DNA of 64,000 nt from Labrys sedimenti (GTDB lineage: Bacteria > Pseudomonadota > Alphaproteobacteria > Rhizobiales > Labraceae), in the NCBI RefSeq assembly GCF_034424805.1, contig NZ_JAXOUF010000007.1, positions 198,768 to 262,767 of the forward strand, read 5' to 3'. Shown piece by piece: positions 1 to 8,697 of the stretch. The position numbers and the translations under genes are program-made. The notes below the pieces were generated by a model. That model searched no databases. It was not told where the DNA came from and was given only the letters and a program-made list of their open reading frames with translations. How positions within the stretch are numbered: the stretch's first letter is position 1; every line of letters begins with the position of its first letter.

Positions 1-407
1 AGAGGGGACGCATCGAGAAGGGCCAGCTCGCCGACGCAATCGTGCCCAGCAAGGACTTCTTCGATTGCTCGGACGACGAAATCTCCTTCCTCACCTCGGA
101 CCTGACGATGGTGGGCGGCAAGATCGTCTACGGCGCCGGGGATTTCTCCAAGCTCGACGAGAACCCGGTCCCGCCGGCGATGCCGGACTGGTCGCCGGTA
201 CGCAGCTTCAAGGGCTATGCGGCCTGGGGTGAACCGGAGGGTGCAGGCAAGAATTCGCTGCAGCGCATGGCGGCCGCTTCGTGCGGATGTCGATCCTCCT
301 GCGGCGTACATGGTCACGACCACGCCGGCGCCTGGGGCTCGAAGCTGCCGATCTCCGACCTCAGGAGCTTCTGGGGAGCGCTCGGATGCTCCTGCTGGGC
401 GGTGTGA
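1..407 (+). CDS. Amidohydrolase family protein, C-terminal end (5' truncated)
   Basis: The reading frame is open from base 3 and ends with TGA at 405-407, so only about the last 134 residues are in the window. The end of a metal-dependent amidohydrolase (YtcJ/amidohydrolase-3 type) is recognisable: the start reads as the usual 'G-x-I-E-K-G-Q-L-A-D' strand, followed by 'TSDLTMVGGKIVYG', which closes the composite beta-sandwich in this family. A Cys/His-rich tail (ASCGC, CGVHGHDHA) follows, as in other long members. The metal-binding barrel residues lie upstream, outside the window, so the substrate cannot be judged. The next gene begins two bases after the stop, which suggests translational coupling. 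Family call is firm; function is open. Confidence 0.8.
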   Translation, partial: RGRIEKGQLADAIVPSKDFFDCSDDEISFLTSDLTMVGGKIVYGAGDFSKLDENPVPPAMPDWSPVRSFKGYAAWGEPEGAGKNSLQRMAAASCGCRSSCGVHGHDHAGAWGSKLPISDLRSFWGALGCSCWAV

Positions 408-408
408 C

Positions 409-882
409 GTGACTGCTTCGCCGAATGCCCCAACAACCGTCGTGGCCAGACTGGCCACGGCCGTGCGTCCGGTCTTCGGATCGGCCGCCATGCGAAGCCT
501 TGCCTATCTCGGCCTGTGCGCGGCCTACATCCAGGGTCCTGTCACCAAGGCCCTCGATTTCGACGGCGCGATCGCGGAGATGACGCATTTCGGACTGTCA
601 CCGGCACCGACATTCGCGGTGGCAGTAATCGTCTTCGAGCTCGCGGCCAGCGCGATGATCCTGTTCGGTCTCTGGCGCTGGCTCGCAGCCCTCGCCTTGG
701 CGGGGTTCACGCTGATAGCGACCTTCGTTGCCCTGCGCTTCTGGGAGATCCCCGCCGGCCAGGGGCGGATGATGGCGATGAACGCCTTCTTCGAGCATCT
801 CGGCCTCATCGGCGGATTCATTCTCGTCGCCATCGACGATCTGACCAGGACGAAGGACAGCGCGCGTGACGGACAGCGTTAA
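409..882 (+). CDS. DoxX-like integral membrane protein
   Basis: A 157-residue protein starting at GTG 409, one base past the amidohydrolase stop; no good ribosome site is seen, consistent with coupling. The core has four hydrophobic segments (about residues 25-45, 65-90, 90-110 and 125-145) with the short-loop layout of DoxX/SURF4-type proteins, including the pattern 'FELAASAMILFGLWRW' and a late 'MNAFFEHLGLIGGFILVAIDD'. DoxX-like proteins are small membrane components associated with oxidoreductases; the exact role of this one is not known. Its position between an amidohydrolase and an outer-membrane channel suggests an envelope or uptake role, which is inference. Confidence 0.7.
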   Translation: MTASPNAPTTVVARLATAVRPVFGSAAMRSLAYLGLCAAYIQGPVTKALDFDGAIAEMTHFGLSPAPTFAVAVIVFELAASAMILFGLWRWLAALALAGFTLIATFVALRFWEIPAGQGRMMAMNAFFEHLGLIGGFILVAIDDLTRTKDSARDGQR

Positions 883-1020
883 GCCGGCTGTCGCCCCCAA
901 GCTCCAGCAGGTTCGCCTGACCACCGGCGCAATGCACATGCGAGCCGTGCGTGCAGGCGCCGTCCCAATGAGCCCTGATCGATCACCTGGCTCCTCACGC
1001 CAAAAGAAAGGAAGTTGCCC

Positions 1021-2367
1021 ATGGCGCGTCTATCCTGTGTCGCACTTGCCTTGTGCGGCCTGACGTTGGGTGGCGCCGCAATGGCGCAGGAGACCAATTC
1101 AAACGGTGTATCCGACAAGGATCCCTTCGACGCGTTGAAGAACATCCCGCTCTCCTCGGACGGCAGCGTCTATGTCGATTTCGGGGGGCAGTTGCGGCTT
1201 CGCGCAGAGTCCTCGAACCATCCGGTTTTCGGCTTGGCCAAGCCCGAACACAATGACGTCCTGCTCATCCGCTCGTTCCTTTCGGCGGACTTTCATTTCG
1301 GGCCCTATTTGAGAACCTTCGTCCAACTGGGCAGCGGGCAGGCTCCTTCCTGGAACGGCACGCCTCCGGCAACGCAGTTTGATCGCTTCGATCTCATGCA
1401 AGGTTATGGCGAGTTGACGCTCCCTTCCGCCGCTGGACGCTTCATGGTTCGGGCAGGGCGACAGGAGATGAGCTTCGGTTCTTCGCGCCTCGTCTCCGTG
1501 CGTGAAAGCCCGAACATCCGCCGCGCCTTCGATGGTGTCCGCGCCGCCTGGATAGCGTCGCCGGACACGCGCATCGATGCCTTTCTCGTGCGCCCGGTTT
1601 CGCTGCTCCCCGGCGCGCTCGACGACAAATCGGACACCGGCCAGGCCTTCTGGGGCGTCTATGCCACAAGTCCCGTTCCCGGTGTCCCTGCATTAAAGGC
1701 CGATCTCTACTATTTCGGCCTCGACCGCGACGATGCAAAGTTCGCCCGGGGCACCGGCAATGAGCATCGGCACACTGTTGGCGCACGCCTGTTCGGCAAA
1801 ACCGACAATTTCGATTGGGACCTGGAAGGCGCCTACCAATTCGGCCGCTTCGGCGCAGCCGATATCCGGGCGTGGACCGTCTCGGCCGAGCTCGGCTACA
1901 CGTTCCAGGGCGTACCGTTCTCGCCTCGGATCGGTCTCAACGCCGATGTAATCAGCGGTGACCACAATCTGCACGATGGCACGCTCGGAACCTTCAATCC
2001 GCTGTTCCCGAAGCTGCCCTATTTCTCCGAAGCAAATCTGGTCGGTCCCGCCAACCTCGTCGACATCCAGCCCAATCTGACGCTGACGCTGGTGAAGAAC
2101 GTCGTGCTGAACGTCGGTTGGAATCCGCTCTGGAAGGAAGCGACGGCCGATGCATTCTATGGACCGGCAATTACCCCGGTCGCAGCTACAGCTGGCGGCA
2201 CAGGCCGGTACATGGGCCAGCAGGTTTCCACGGCCCTCACCTGGACGCCGACCAAACACCTGACCTTCGGCGGCACCTATGTAAACTACACGCCCGGAAA
2301 GCGGATTCGGCAGGCGGGCGGAAAGTCCGGATCGTTCGCCGCGGCTTGGGCAGCGATATCGTTCTGA
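1021..2367 (+). CDS. Alginate-export-family outer-membrane beta-barrel channel
   Basis: A 448-residue protein with a Sec signal peptide (about residues 1-22, ending AAMAQ). The mature part alternates polar and hydrophobic residues as in an 18-strand barrel. The N-terminal 'VDFGGQLRLRAESSNHPVFG' region and the 'RAGRQEMSFGSSRLVSVRESPNIRRAFDGVRA' block are typical of the AlgE/alginate_exp family, in which the latter frames the constriction. ATG 1021 is preferred over TTG 1015 because AAAGGAAG lies about 7 bases upstream of the ATG. No alginate synthesis gene is nearby, so 'alginate export' is only the family name; the barrel more likely passes some other anionic or organic solute. It is followed by two DUF1275 genes on the same strand. 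Confidence 0.8.
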   Translation: MARLSCVALALCGLTLGGAAMAQETNSNGVSDKDPFDALKNIPLSSDGSVYVDFGGQLRLRAESSNHPVFGLAKPEHNDVLLIRSFLSADFHFGPYLRTFVQLGSGQAPSWNGTPPATQFDRFDLMQGYGELTLPSAAGRFMVRAGRQEMSFGSSRLVSVRESPNIRRAFDGVRAAWIASPDTRIDAFLVRPVSLLPGALDDKSDTGQAFWGVYATSPVPGVPALKADLYYFGLDRDDAKFARGTGNEHRHTVGARLFGKTDNFDWDLEGAYQFGRFGAADIRAWTVSAELGYTFQGVPFSPRIGLNADVISGDHNLHDGTLGTFNPLFPKLPYFSEANLVGPANLVDIQPNLTLTLVKNVVLNVGWNPLWKEATADAFYGPAITPVAATAGGTGRYMGQQVSTALTWTPTKHLTFGGTYVNYTPGKRIRQAGGKSGSFAAAWAAISF

Positions 2368-2455
2368 TCTTGCAGCAAAGGCCGCGATGACGCGAAGCCA
2401 CTTCCGATAAGCACATGGAGATATTCCGCAGCCGTCGGAAAGAAGGAATCAGCAA

Positions 2456-3142
2456 TTGAAACAGGGCACATCATTCCTGCTCAGTCTTAACGGCGGTTAT
2501 GTCGATACCGCCGGCTTCCTTGCGCTGCAGGGGCTATTTACAGCGCATGTGACAGGCAACTTCGTGACATTCGGCGCCGCACTCGTGAACGGCACCTCAG
2601 GTGCTTTCGCCAAGCTTCTCGCGCTTCCGGTGTTTTGCCTGACGATCCTGCTGGCGCGGATGATCAGCCTTCGCTTCGGTGCATCGGGCCCCGCGGCCTT
2701 GAAGACCATGCTCGGCATCAAGGTGCTGCTGCTCGCCATCGCCGCGGCTCTTGCATTGACCTGGGGGCCGTTCCCCGATGGCGACAGCTGGCGGGCCATC
2801 CTGACCGGCATGATTTTGGTCTGTGCGATGGCTATTCAGAACGCCTCCCATCGCGTTCATCTGCCGAAAATTCCTCCCTCGACACTCATGACGGGCACGA
2901 CCACTCAAATCATGTTGGACTTGGCCGATCTGCTGTCCGCAAGCGCATCGCAGCAGCAACGTTCAGACATCCGAGGCCGTCTCATGAAGATGGTGCCGGC
3001 CATCGTCGCTTTTGCAGCCGGCTGCGGCGCAGCCGCGCTCATCTTCATCCTGTTTGGCCTTCATGCCTTCCTCCTCCCGCCATTGATCGCGCTCGCGACC
3101 GTCGTCTCGATCCACCTTGATCCTGAGCCGGATATCGCCTGA
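2456..3142 (+). CDS. DUF1275 (YoaK) family membrane protein
   Basis: A 228-residue inner-membrane protein with about six hydrophobic segments. It carries the DUF1275 hallmarks: an early 'NGGYVDTAGFLALQGLFTAHVTGN' block and a central 'ASHRVHLPKIPPSTLMTGTTTQ' block, which are the two internally related halves of the family. The start is TTG 2456 with a good GAAGGAA site at 2442-2448; no ATG fits better. The family's biochemical role is unknown (often called YoaK-like). It lies 88 bases after the barrel gene and just before a second, divergent DUF1275 gene, so the two may form a heteromeric pair. Confidence 0.8.
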   Translation: MKQGTSFLLSLNGGYVDTAGFLALQGLFTAHVTGNFVTFGAALVNGTSGAFAKLLALPVFCLTILLARMISLRFGASGPAALKTMLGIKVLLLAIAAALALTWGPFPDGDSWRAILTGMILVCAMAIQNASHRVHLPKIPPSTLMTGTTTQIMLDLADLLSASASQQQRSDIRGRLMKMVPAIVAFAAGCGAAALIFILFGLHAFLLPPLIALATVVSIHLDPEPDIA

Positions 3143-3222
3143 CCCCGATTTGACCGATGGGAAATGCGCGTCCCGGTCCCGTCGAGTTACATCTCAGAAA
3201 AAGAAAGGGGTGGCAGCAGAAC

Positions 3223-3897
3223 ATGCTGAAAACACTTCGTAGCAAAGGCAATTCACTCATTCTGGCGTTCATCTCCGGCTTCGCTGATGCGTTGTTCTTC
3301 ATTCATCTGGGTGGGCTCTTCGTCGGCCTGGTCACCGGCAATGTAATCCTCCTCGGACTGGGGCTGATCGGGCATGAGAAAGGCGGCCTGCACGGACTGC
3401 AGCTCTTGACCTTCCCGCTCTTCATGCTGGGCGCCGGCCTGGCGGCGATCCTGGTCGCCTGGATTGGGCCGCTGCGCCGCGCCACATCCTGCACGATCGT
3501 CCTCGCAGCCTGCGCGTTCGCGATCTCGGCGGTTCTTGCAATCACCCAAACCGGCCCTGACTCGGCCTGTGCGCTCTTCGCTGTCGTTGCGATGGGCATG
3601 CTGACGGCGATCGAGCGCCTCGATCCCAGGCTCGGGCCGCCATTTTCGTTGATGACAGGCAATATCGCCGGTCTGGCGGTCGCGGGCATGCGCCGCCTTA
3701 TCGGCTACAAGGAGCGCCCCGAAGAGTGGGGGCAGTCGCTGACCTCGATCATTCTCGTCATCGGCTTCGTCGCAGGATGCGGCGCGGGCGCTTTCGCACA
3801 AAAAACGGTCGGTGTCGCCGGGATGCTCTTGCCCACGCTTCTGCTGTTCCTGATCGGGGCTTTCTATTCGCCGCAGAGCGCCCAGAAGCCGAGCTGA
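3223..3897 (+). CDS. DUF1275 (YoaK) family membrane protein, second copy
   Basis: A 224-residue hydrophobic protein. The 'LAFISGFADALFFIHLGGLFVGLVTGN' block near residue 15 and the central 'RLGPPFSLMTGNIAGLA' block match DUF1275. ATG 3223 is preferred because AAGGGGTGG sits about 10 bases upstream; an in-frame ATG at 3157 would add 22 charged residues. It shares the fold with the gene before it but differs widely in sequence, so this is an old duplication or a recruited pair rather than a recent repeat. Function is unknown. Confidence 0.78.
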   Translation: MLKTLRSKGNSLILAFISGFADALFFIHLGGLFVGLVTGNVILLGLGLIGHEKGGLHGLQLLTFPLFMLGAGLAAILVAWIGPLRRATSCTIVLAACAFAISAVLAITQTGPDSACALFAVVAMGMLTAIERLDPRLGPPFSLMTGNIAGLAVAGMRRLIGYKERPEEWGQSLTSIILVIGFVAGCGAGAFAQKTVGVAGMLLPTLLLFLIGAFYSPQSAQKPS

Positions 3898-3984
3898 CAC
3901 AATGAGTCAGCTCACCAGGCCACCCCTTGTCCCGATCGCGAGGTCCGGCGTCCGCGCGGCGGGCGGCCTTTGGCATTTCCGGCG

Positions 3985-5142
3985 ATGATCTTTCAACTCA
4001 TCCCCCGCGATCAGCATGAGGCGAACCGCAGCTCGACCTCGCTGGAACTGATGTTCGACCTGGCGACCGCCGTGGCAGTCGCAGCCGCCGCCCATGGCCT
4101 GGCGCAGGAAGTCGGCAGTGGCCATGTTGCCGCCGGCGCCGTCCGGTTTGCGAGCAGCTTCTTCATGGCCTGGCTGGCCTGGGCCAATTACACGTGGTTC
4201 GCTTCGGCCTATGACAGCAAGTCGACCGCGTTTCGCGTTCTGACGATGATCATCATGTTCGGATCGCTGGTGCTGGCCGCCGGGATCCAGATCGCTTACG
4301 GCGACCAGCCGATCTGGCTTGCGCTTGCCGGCTTTGTCATCATGCGGGCCGGCATGATCGTGTTATGGCTGGGGGCCGCCAATGGCGATCGAACCGCCCG
4401 AACGATGGCCCTGCGCTATGCAGCAGGGATCGGCACGATGCAACTCTATTGGATGATGGTGATCGCCATCCTTCCGCCGCAGGGCTCCATATATCCGCTT
4501 TTGTTCGTGCTGGGTGTTCTTGGCGAGCTGGCGGTGCCCGCGTTCGCGGAGCGGCAGACCACCACCAGCTGGCACCATGGTCACATCGTCGACCGCTACA
4601 ATATGTTCAATATCATCGTCCTCGGCGAATGCTTCGCCGCGGTTGCGAAAATCATCGCGGACTCTGGGACGCCGGACCTCGGGCATTTCTGGCTGGCTGG
4701 CCTGTGTTCCGTTATCGCATTTTCCATGTGGGGCCTCTATTTCGACCGAAAGGAGCAGTTGCTTCGTCGCAACCTCGGCTCCGTCCTGGTCTGGGCCTAT
4801 GGCCACTACGTGCTCTTCGCGGCCGGCGCTGCAACGGCGGCAGGTTTTGCAGTCTTCCTAGCTCTCGCTACCAAGCGCACCGAGGTTCCTGCGCAAATCG
4901 CTTCCTTTGCCATCGCCATTCCGATCGCGCTCTACCTCGGGTCGCTTTGGCTGGTGCGTGACCGCGCAATCCATCGTGGCGCCATGCAATGGCTTCTTGT
5001 CGTCGCAGCCGCCCTGATCCTAGCGAGCGCCGCACTCGCTCCCCATCCGGCGGAAATCATCGCAGCGCTCCTTGTGCTGGCAGTCGTCTGTCGGCAGCGC
5101 CTTGGCCCCCACAATGCCAACAAGACCGAAAGACATGACTGA
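3985..5142 (+). CDS. LtrA-like (low temperature requirement) membrane protein
   Basis: A protein of about 385 residues with roughly ten hydrophobic segments. The N-terminal 'STSLELMFDLATAVAVAAAAHGLA' block and the mid-protein 'HGHIVDRYNMFNIIVLGECFAA' block are the two signatures of the LtrA family ('ELFFDLVFV' and 'ERxxLxxIIxLGE'). The family was named from a Listeria low-temperature phenotype; its activity is unknown. The start is uncertain: ATG 3985 is given, TTG 3970 is in frame five codons upstream, and neither has a convincing ribosome site. It is the last gene of this plus-strand group; an IS3-like scrap follows. Confidence 0.78.
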   Translation: MIFQLIPRDQHEANRSSTSLELMFDLATAVAVAAAAHGLAQEVGSGHVAAGAVRFASSFFMAWLAWANYTWFASAYDSKSTAFRVLTMIIMFGSLVLAAGIQIAYGDQPIWLALAGFVIMRAGMIVLWLGAANGDRTARTMALRYAAGIGTMQLYWMMVIAILPPQGSIYPLLFVLGVLGELAVPAFAERQTTTSWHHGHIVDRYNMFNIIVLGECFAAVAKIIADSGTPDLGHFWLAGLCSVIAFSMWGLYFDRKEQLLRRNLGSVLVWAYGHYVLFAAGAATAAGFAVFLALATKRTEVPAQIASFAIAIPIALYLGSLWLVRDRAIHRGAMQWLLVVAAALILASAALAPHPAEIIAALLVLAVVCRQRLGPHNANKTERHD

Positions 5143-5164
5143 AACGGATGGGAAGAGCATTGGG

Positions 5165-5280
5165 CGAAGATTGACACCCCCCAGATTTGTGGACGCCTCC
5201 TTCTCTCATTTTGAGGCAAGGAGGCCATGCTGGGGCCGAGACATTTCGGCGACGATTTCAAGCGTGACGCGCAATTTGCC
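5165..5280 (+). pseudogene. IS3-family transposase OrfA fragment with part of an IS end
   Basis: ATG 5227 opens a frame that reads 'RHFGDDFKRDA', matching the N terminus of IS3-family OrfA proteins (usual form R-x-F-S-D-E-F-K-R-D-A-V). The helix-turn-helix that should follow is missing and the frame runs into unrelated sequence. Upstream, the stretch from about 5171 (TTGACACCCCCCAGATTTG) resembles an IS end followed by the usual short leader. The element is therefore a 5' relic of roughly 110 bases between the LtrA gene and the kinase gene. No matching right end or target duplication was found by eye. Confidence 0.5.
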
Positions 5281-5381
5281 CTGACATTGCCTGTGTCGGG
5301 TGTCGCAGGTCTCGACGGCATGATGTTCCGGTGTCTGGTTTCAAGCACCTGGGGCACACGGGCCCATCCGCCAATCGCAGA

Positions 5382-6920
5382 TCATATCGCCGAAAGTCTG
5401 CCGAAAAAGTCGGCGGACTCGTCCAGCATGTCGGCATAGAACTTCGCATAGCTTTGATAGAATTCCGTCCGCTCGGGGTCTGGACAGGTCGGTTCCCCCT
5501 CTGCCCTTACGAACCGGCGCGCTGTATCGGCCATGTCGCTGAACAGGCCGACAGCCTTGCCGGCTACGATGGCGCTGCCCAGTGTCCCGAACTCGTCGCG
5601 ATCGAGACGCCCATAAGCCAGGCCCAGGATGTCGGCCTTGATCTGGCGGAAGGTCTGGCTACGGGCTCCTCCGCCAATACTCGTGACACGCGTCGGCACG
5701 AGATCGGGAGCGAGCGCCTTCACCGAGCGCAGATAGAGCAGATATTCATAGCCGATGCTTTCCATGATCGAACGGACCATGTGAGCCTTTCCATGACGCC
5801 AGGTCAGGCCGACGAAGGCGCCACGCATATCCGTATTGTTGGGCGTATTGCGCCCCCCTAGGTGCGGCAGGAAGATCAGCTTGTCCGCACCGGGCGGTGC
5901 GGACTCGGCCAGTCGACCAAGTTCGTCATAGGGGTTGAGCCCTTCTTTCTCCCATTGCGGCTTCTCCGCGTCGCAGATCGCATCACGGAACCAGCGCAGA
6001 TTCAACCCGCCGCCGGCGACATAGGCCATGGCATAGTAGAGCCCGGGCACGACATGGGGACAGGTCATCAGGGCCTGATGGGTGGTATCGGTGGCAAAAG
6101 TATCGAGCACGATCGAGAACACCGAAGCCGTGCCGGAAGCATCGTAGATCATGCCAGGATCGACGATGCCGCCCCCGAGCACATTCGCAGCCTGATCGCC
6201 GCACCCGGCCGCAATCGGCGTTCCCTGGACGAGGCCGGTGGCCTCGGCCGCCGCATGCGTCAGCCTGCCCACCACGTCCCATGGCTCGACGATGCGGGGA
6301 AGCTTGGCCGTGTCGAGGCCGAAATCGGCGAGCAGATCCTCGTTCCACCGACAATTGGCCGTGTCAGCGAAAGCCGAGAAATTGAGATAGGTCCTGTCGA
6401 TGAAAGCGTCCTTGCCCCTGAGACCGGCCAGGCGCCCGGCGACATAGGCGGCAGGTTGCACGAAGGCGCGGATGCGTTCCCAGACCTCGGGGAATTCGTG
6501 TTTCCAATAGAGGATCTTCGGCCCGTGATTATAGGAAGGCGTGCAGCCGGAGGCCTGCAGGATCTCCATGCCACGCTTCTTCAACCCGGGCAGATAGGCG
6601 GCACAACGATTGTCGAGCCAGGAATCGTAATGCGTAGGTGCATTCCAATCATCGTCGACGGTGCATACACCGCCCATCTGGCCATCGAGGGCAATTGCCA
6701 CCACATCGGAGGGGTTCACCCCACCCGCTTCCATCGCCGTCCGAATGGTCCGATGAACAGAGCCTTCGATATCGTCGGGCCGCTGCTCCACCCATCCTGG
6801 CTTGGGATAGATCAGGACCGACTCTTCGAAAGCCGAGCCCAGCAGCTTTCCGGTCTCGTCGTAGATGCCGGTCTTCGTGCCGGTCGTGCCGATATCGATG
6901 CCGATCACGGCGTTTGCCAT
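5382..6920 (-). CDS. FGGY-family carbohydrate kinase (xylulokinase-like)
   Basis: A 512-residue cytoplasmic kinase expected to phosphorylate a ketopentose, tetrulose or polyol with ATP. The N terminus 'IGIDIGTTGTKTGIYDE' is the phosphate-1 loop of the sugar-kinase/actin fold. 'ALDGQMGG' holds the family sugar-binding region, 'GCGDQAANVLGGG' holds the expected catalytic Asp, and 'SIGGGARSQTFRQIKADILG' is the C-terminal FGGY adenosine motif. Length is normal for the family. AGGGAGAG lies upstream of the ATG. It is the third gene of an rpiR-dehydrogenase-kinase set facing a sugar ABC importer, which points to catabolism of an imported sugar or sugar alcohol: oxidation, then phosphorylation. Whether the substrate is xylulose itself cannot be told from the sequence. 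Confidence 0.85.
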   Translation of the reverse strand: MANAVIGIDIGTTGTKTGIYDETGKLLGSAFEESVLIYPKPGWVEQRPDDIEGSVHRTIRTAMEAGGVNPSDVVAIALDGQMGGVCTVDDDWNAPTHYDSWLDNRCAAYLPGLKKRGMEILQASGCTPSYNHGPKILYWKHEFPEVWERIRAFVQPAAYVAGRLAGLRGKDAFIDRTYLNFSAFADTANCRWNEDLLADFGLDTAKLPRIVEPWDVVGRLTHAAAEATGLVQGTPIAAGCGDQAANVLGGGIVDPGMIYDASGTASVFSIVLDTFATDTTHQALMTCPHVVPGLYYAMAYVAGGGLNLRWFRDAICDAEKPQWEKEGLNPYDELGRLAESAPPGADKLIFLPHLGGRNTPNNTDMRGAFVGLTWRHGKAHMVRSIMESIGYEYLLYLRSVKALAPDLVPTRVTSIGGGARSQTFRQIKADILGLAYGRLDRDEFGTLGSAIVAGKAVGLFSDMADTARRFVRAEGEPTCPDPERTEFYQSYAKFYADMLDESADFFGRLSAI

Positions 6921-7009
6921 GGCGTCTCTCCCTGAATTGGCCTTGGCAGTTTCATCCCGCCATTATCGCGCCACCGGCCCGTTGCGCGCCGGCGGATAGT
7001 CGTGTCGGC

Positions 7010-8686
7010 TCAGCCTTGCGAAGCCCTGGACGCGCCACCGTCGAAAAGGCGCTTTTCGTCCTCCAGCGACCAGCGGACCGGCTGATCGCGCTGGCGCAGG
7101 TCACGCACCGGCGTCACCGGCAGGTCGAGCAAAGCGGGATAGATGGCGATCTTGCCCGAGACCTTGCCAGCATTGACCGCTTCGAGCGCATCCGGCAGGG
7201 CACCAAGCCCTGCCACCGCCTCCAGATTGCCCGAGAGTTCGAGCGAGCCTTCGATCACGCGATCGAGGACGGCGAGCTGGTCGGCGACCGTGCAGCCGGT
7301 GGAGCCGGTGATGCGCGCATTGCCGCTGGAGACCAGCCCAAGCGGCAAGGCGCAGGCCTGGCCGAAGGGCATGCCGGCGAACAGTACGAGCATGCCGTCG
7401 GCCCGCATCAGCCGGGCGCCGCGCTCGATCACCGCGACCTCCGGCGCGACCACCACCACATCGTCGCAGCCTTCGGGGGCCAGCCGGCCGACGCAGGCCT
7501 CGACCTCTCTGTCCTCGATCACCACCAGCGTCTTGCCATGCTGGCGGGCAAGCGGTGCGAAGTCCTCCTCCAGCGCCTTGAGCCGGGCACCCTTGCGCGA
7601 GGTGGCGATGATGGTCGCCGGCCCGTCCTTCAGCTCCAGGGCACGGTGGGTGTGAATGCGCCCCATGGCGCCGCCCGCACCCAGCACCAGCGCTATGCCG
7701 CCGGAGCGCAGTTCGAAGCGCGTGCGCGCGGGCAGAAAGGCGTCCGACAGCGAGGGGCCGGGCGCGCCCAGAAAGGAGAGCTCGTGATAGTGGATGCGCG
7801 CGGCATCGAGGATGACATTCTCGCGCGCGCATTGTGCGCCGACCAGGACCATCAGGCCGCCCTTGGCGAGGCGACCCGCTACCTGGGCCGTCGCCTCCGC
7901 GTCGAGCGGGCCGGAGAGAACGATATCGTCATAGCTCGCCTGCCCAGCTTCCGAGGCTGCAAAGCCATCCAGGCTCCCATGGCTTGTGACCGTCGCAGCG
8001 CCGGCTACCCAGGCCCGCGCTGCCTCTCCGGCGCCGACCAGGACGACCTCGCCCGTCGGCGCCGGCAGATCGAAGTGCGTCCCCGGCGCGGTCTCCACTA
8101 CCAGCAGACGGCCACCGGGTTTCAGGCTCGTACGGCAATTGGGACGATAGGCCGCCTCCACGCACGCATAGGGCTCCAGCATGGCAATGGTGGCGGCACT
8201 GACATCGGCCGGCACCGGGAAGACATAGGGCCCTTCGCCTGCCAGCACGCGCGCATCGAGGCGGATATGGTCGGCGAAAGCCCCGGGCAGATCCATGCCG
8301 ACGGTGCGGCGCTTGCCCTCGACCATGATGGCCGGCTGCAGGCCGAGCCGGTCCCCGGGCCGGAAGCGATCGCGCCAATTGGCCCCGGCATCGACGATCG
8401 TCAGCGCCATTTCGTGGCCGAGCACCGCAGGACTGTCGGCAAGGTCACGATCGGCGAACAGCGGATGGGCCTTGCCCATGCGAATGATCTTGATGTCCGA
8501 AGAACAGATGCAGACGGCGTCGATGCGGGCAATCACCTCGTCCGGCCCCGCCGGCACCTGCCGCTCCTCGATATAGCGCCCACCCATGCCGATATCGCGG
8601 ATACCGCCGCCGGCAAAGGGCCAGCTCCGATTAAAGGCGGGCAATCCGGAGGGCGCGGAAATCTGGGGAAAGGCGGCACGGCGCAT
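7010..8686 (-). CDS. Zinc-type alcohol dehydrogenase-like protein with a duplicated Rossmann region
   Basis: A 558-residue protein, much longer than usual medium-chain dehydrogenases (about 340-400). Residues about 30-180 form a GroES-like catalytic domain with 'CICSSDIK' (zinc Cys region), 'GHEMALTIVDAGANW' (His-Glu) and 'RPGDRLGLQPA'. A first nucleotide-binding-like segment follows (about 180-310; 'GEVVLVGAG'). A second, more canonical Rossmann segment starts near residue 335 with 'IALVLGAGGAMGRIHTHRALEL'. The four-Cys structural zinc lobe is not visible. It sits between the RpiR gene (11 bases) and the kinase gene, so polyol or sugar-phosphate oxidation is likely; sorbose-1-phosphate-reductase-type enzymes are one possible relation. 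The exact substrate is unknown. Confidence 0.75.
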   Translation of the reverse strand: MRRAAFPQISAPSGLPAFNRSWPFAGGGIRDIGMGGRYIEERQVPAGPDEVIARIDAVCICSSDIKIIRMGKAHPLFADRDLADSPAVLGHEMALTIVDAGANWRDRFRPGDRLGLQPAIMVEGKRRTVGMDLPGAFADHIRLDARVLAGEGPYVFPVPADVSAATIAMLEPYACVEAAYRPNCRTSLKPGGRLLVVETAPGTHFDLPAPTGEVVLVGAGEAARAWVAGAATVTSHGSLDGFAASEAGQASYDDIVLSGPLDAEATAQVAGRLAKGGLMVLVGAQCARENVILDAARIHYHELSFLGAPGPSLSDAFLPARTRFELRSGGIALVLGAGGAMGRIHTHRALELKDGPATIIATSRKGARLKALEEDFAPLARQHGKTLVVIEDREVEACVGRLAPEGCDDVVVVAPEVAVIERGARLMRADGMLVLFAGMPFGQACALPLGLVSSGNARITGSTGCTVADQLAVLDRVIEGSLELSGNLEAVAGLGALPDALEAVNAGKVSGKIAIYPALLDLPVTPVRDLRQRDQPVRWSLEDEKRLFDGGASRASQG

Positions 8687-8697
8687 GAGATACTCGC

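Noticed and set aside
866..1063. 65-codon frame between DoxX and the barrel gene
   Set aside because: Overlaps the DoxX end and the signal-peptide region of the next gene; no motif.
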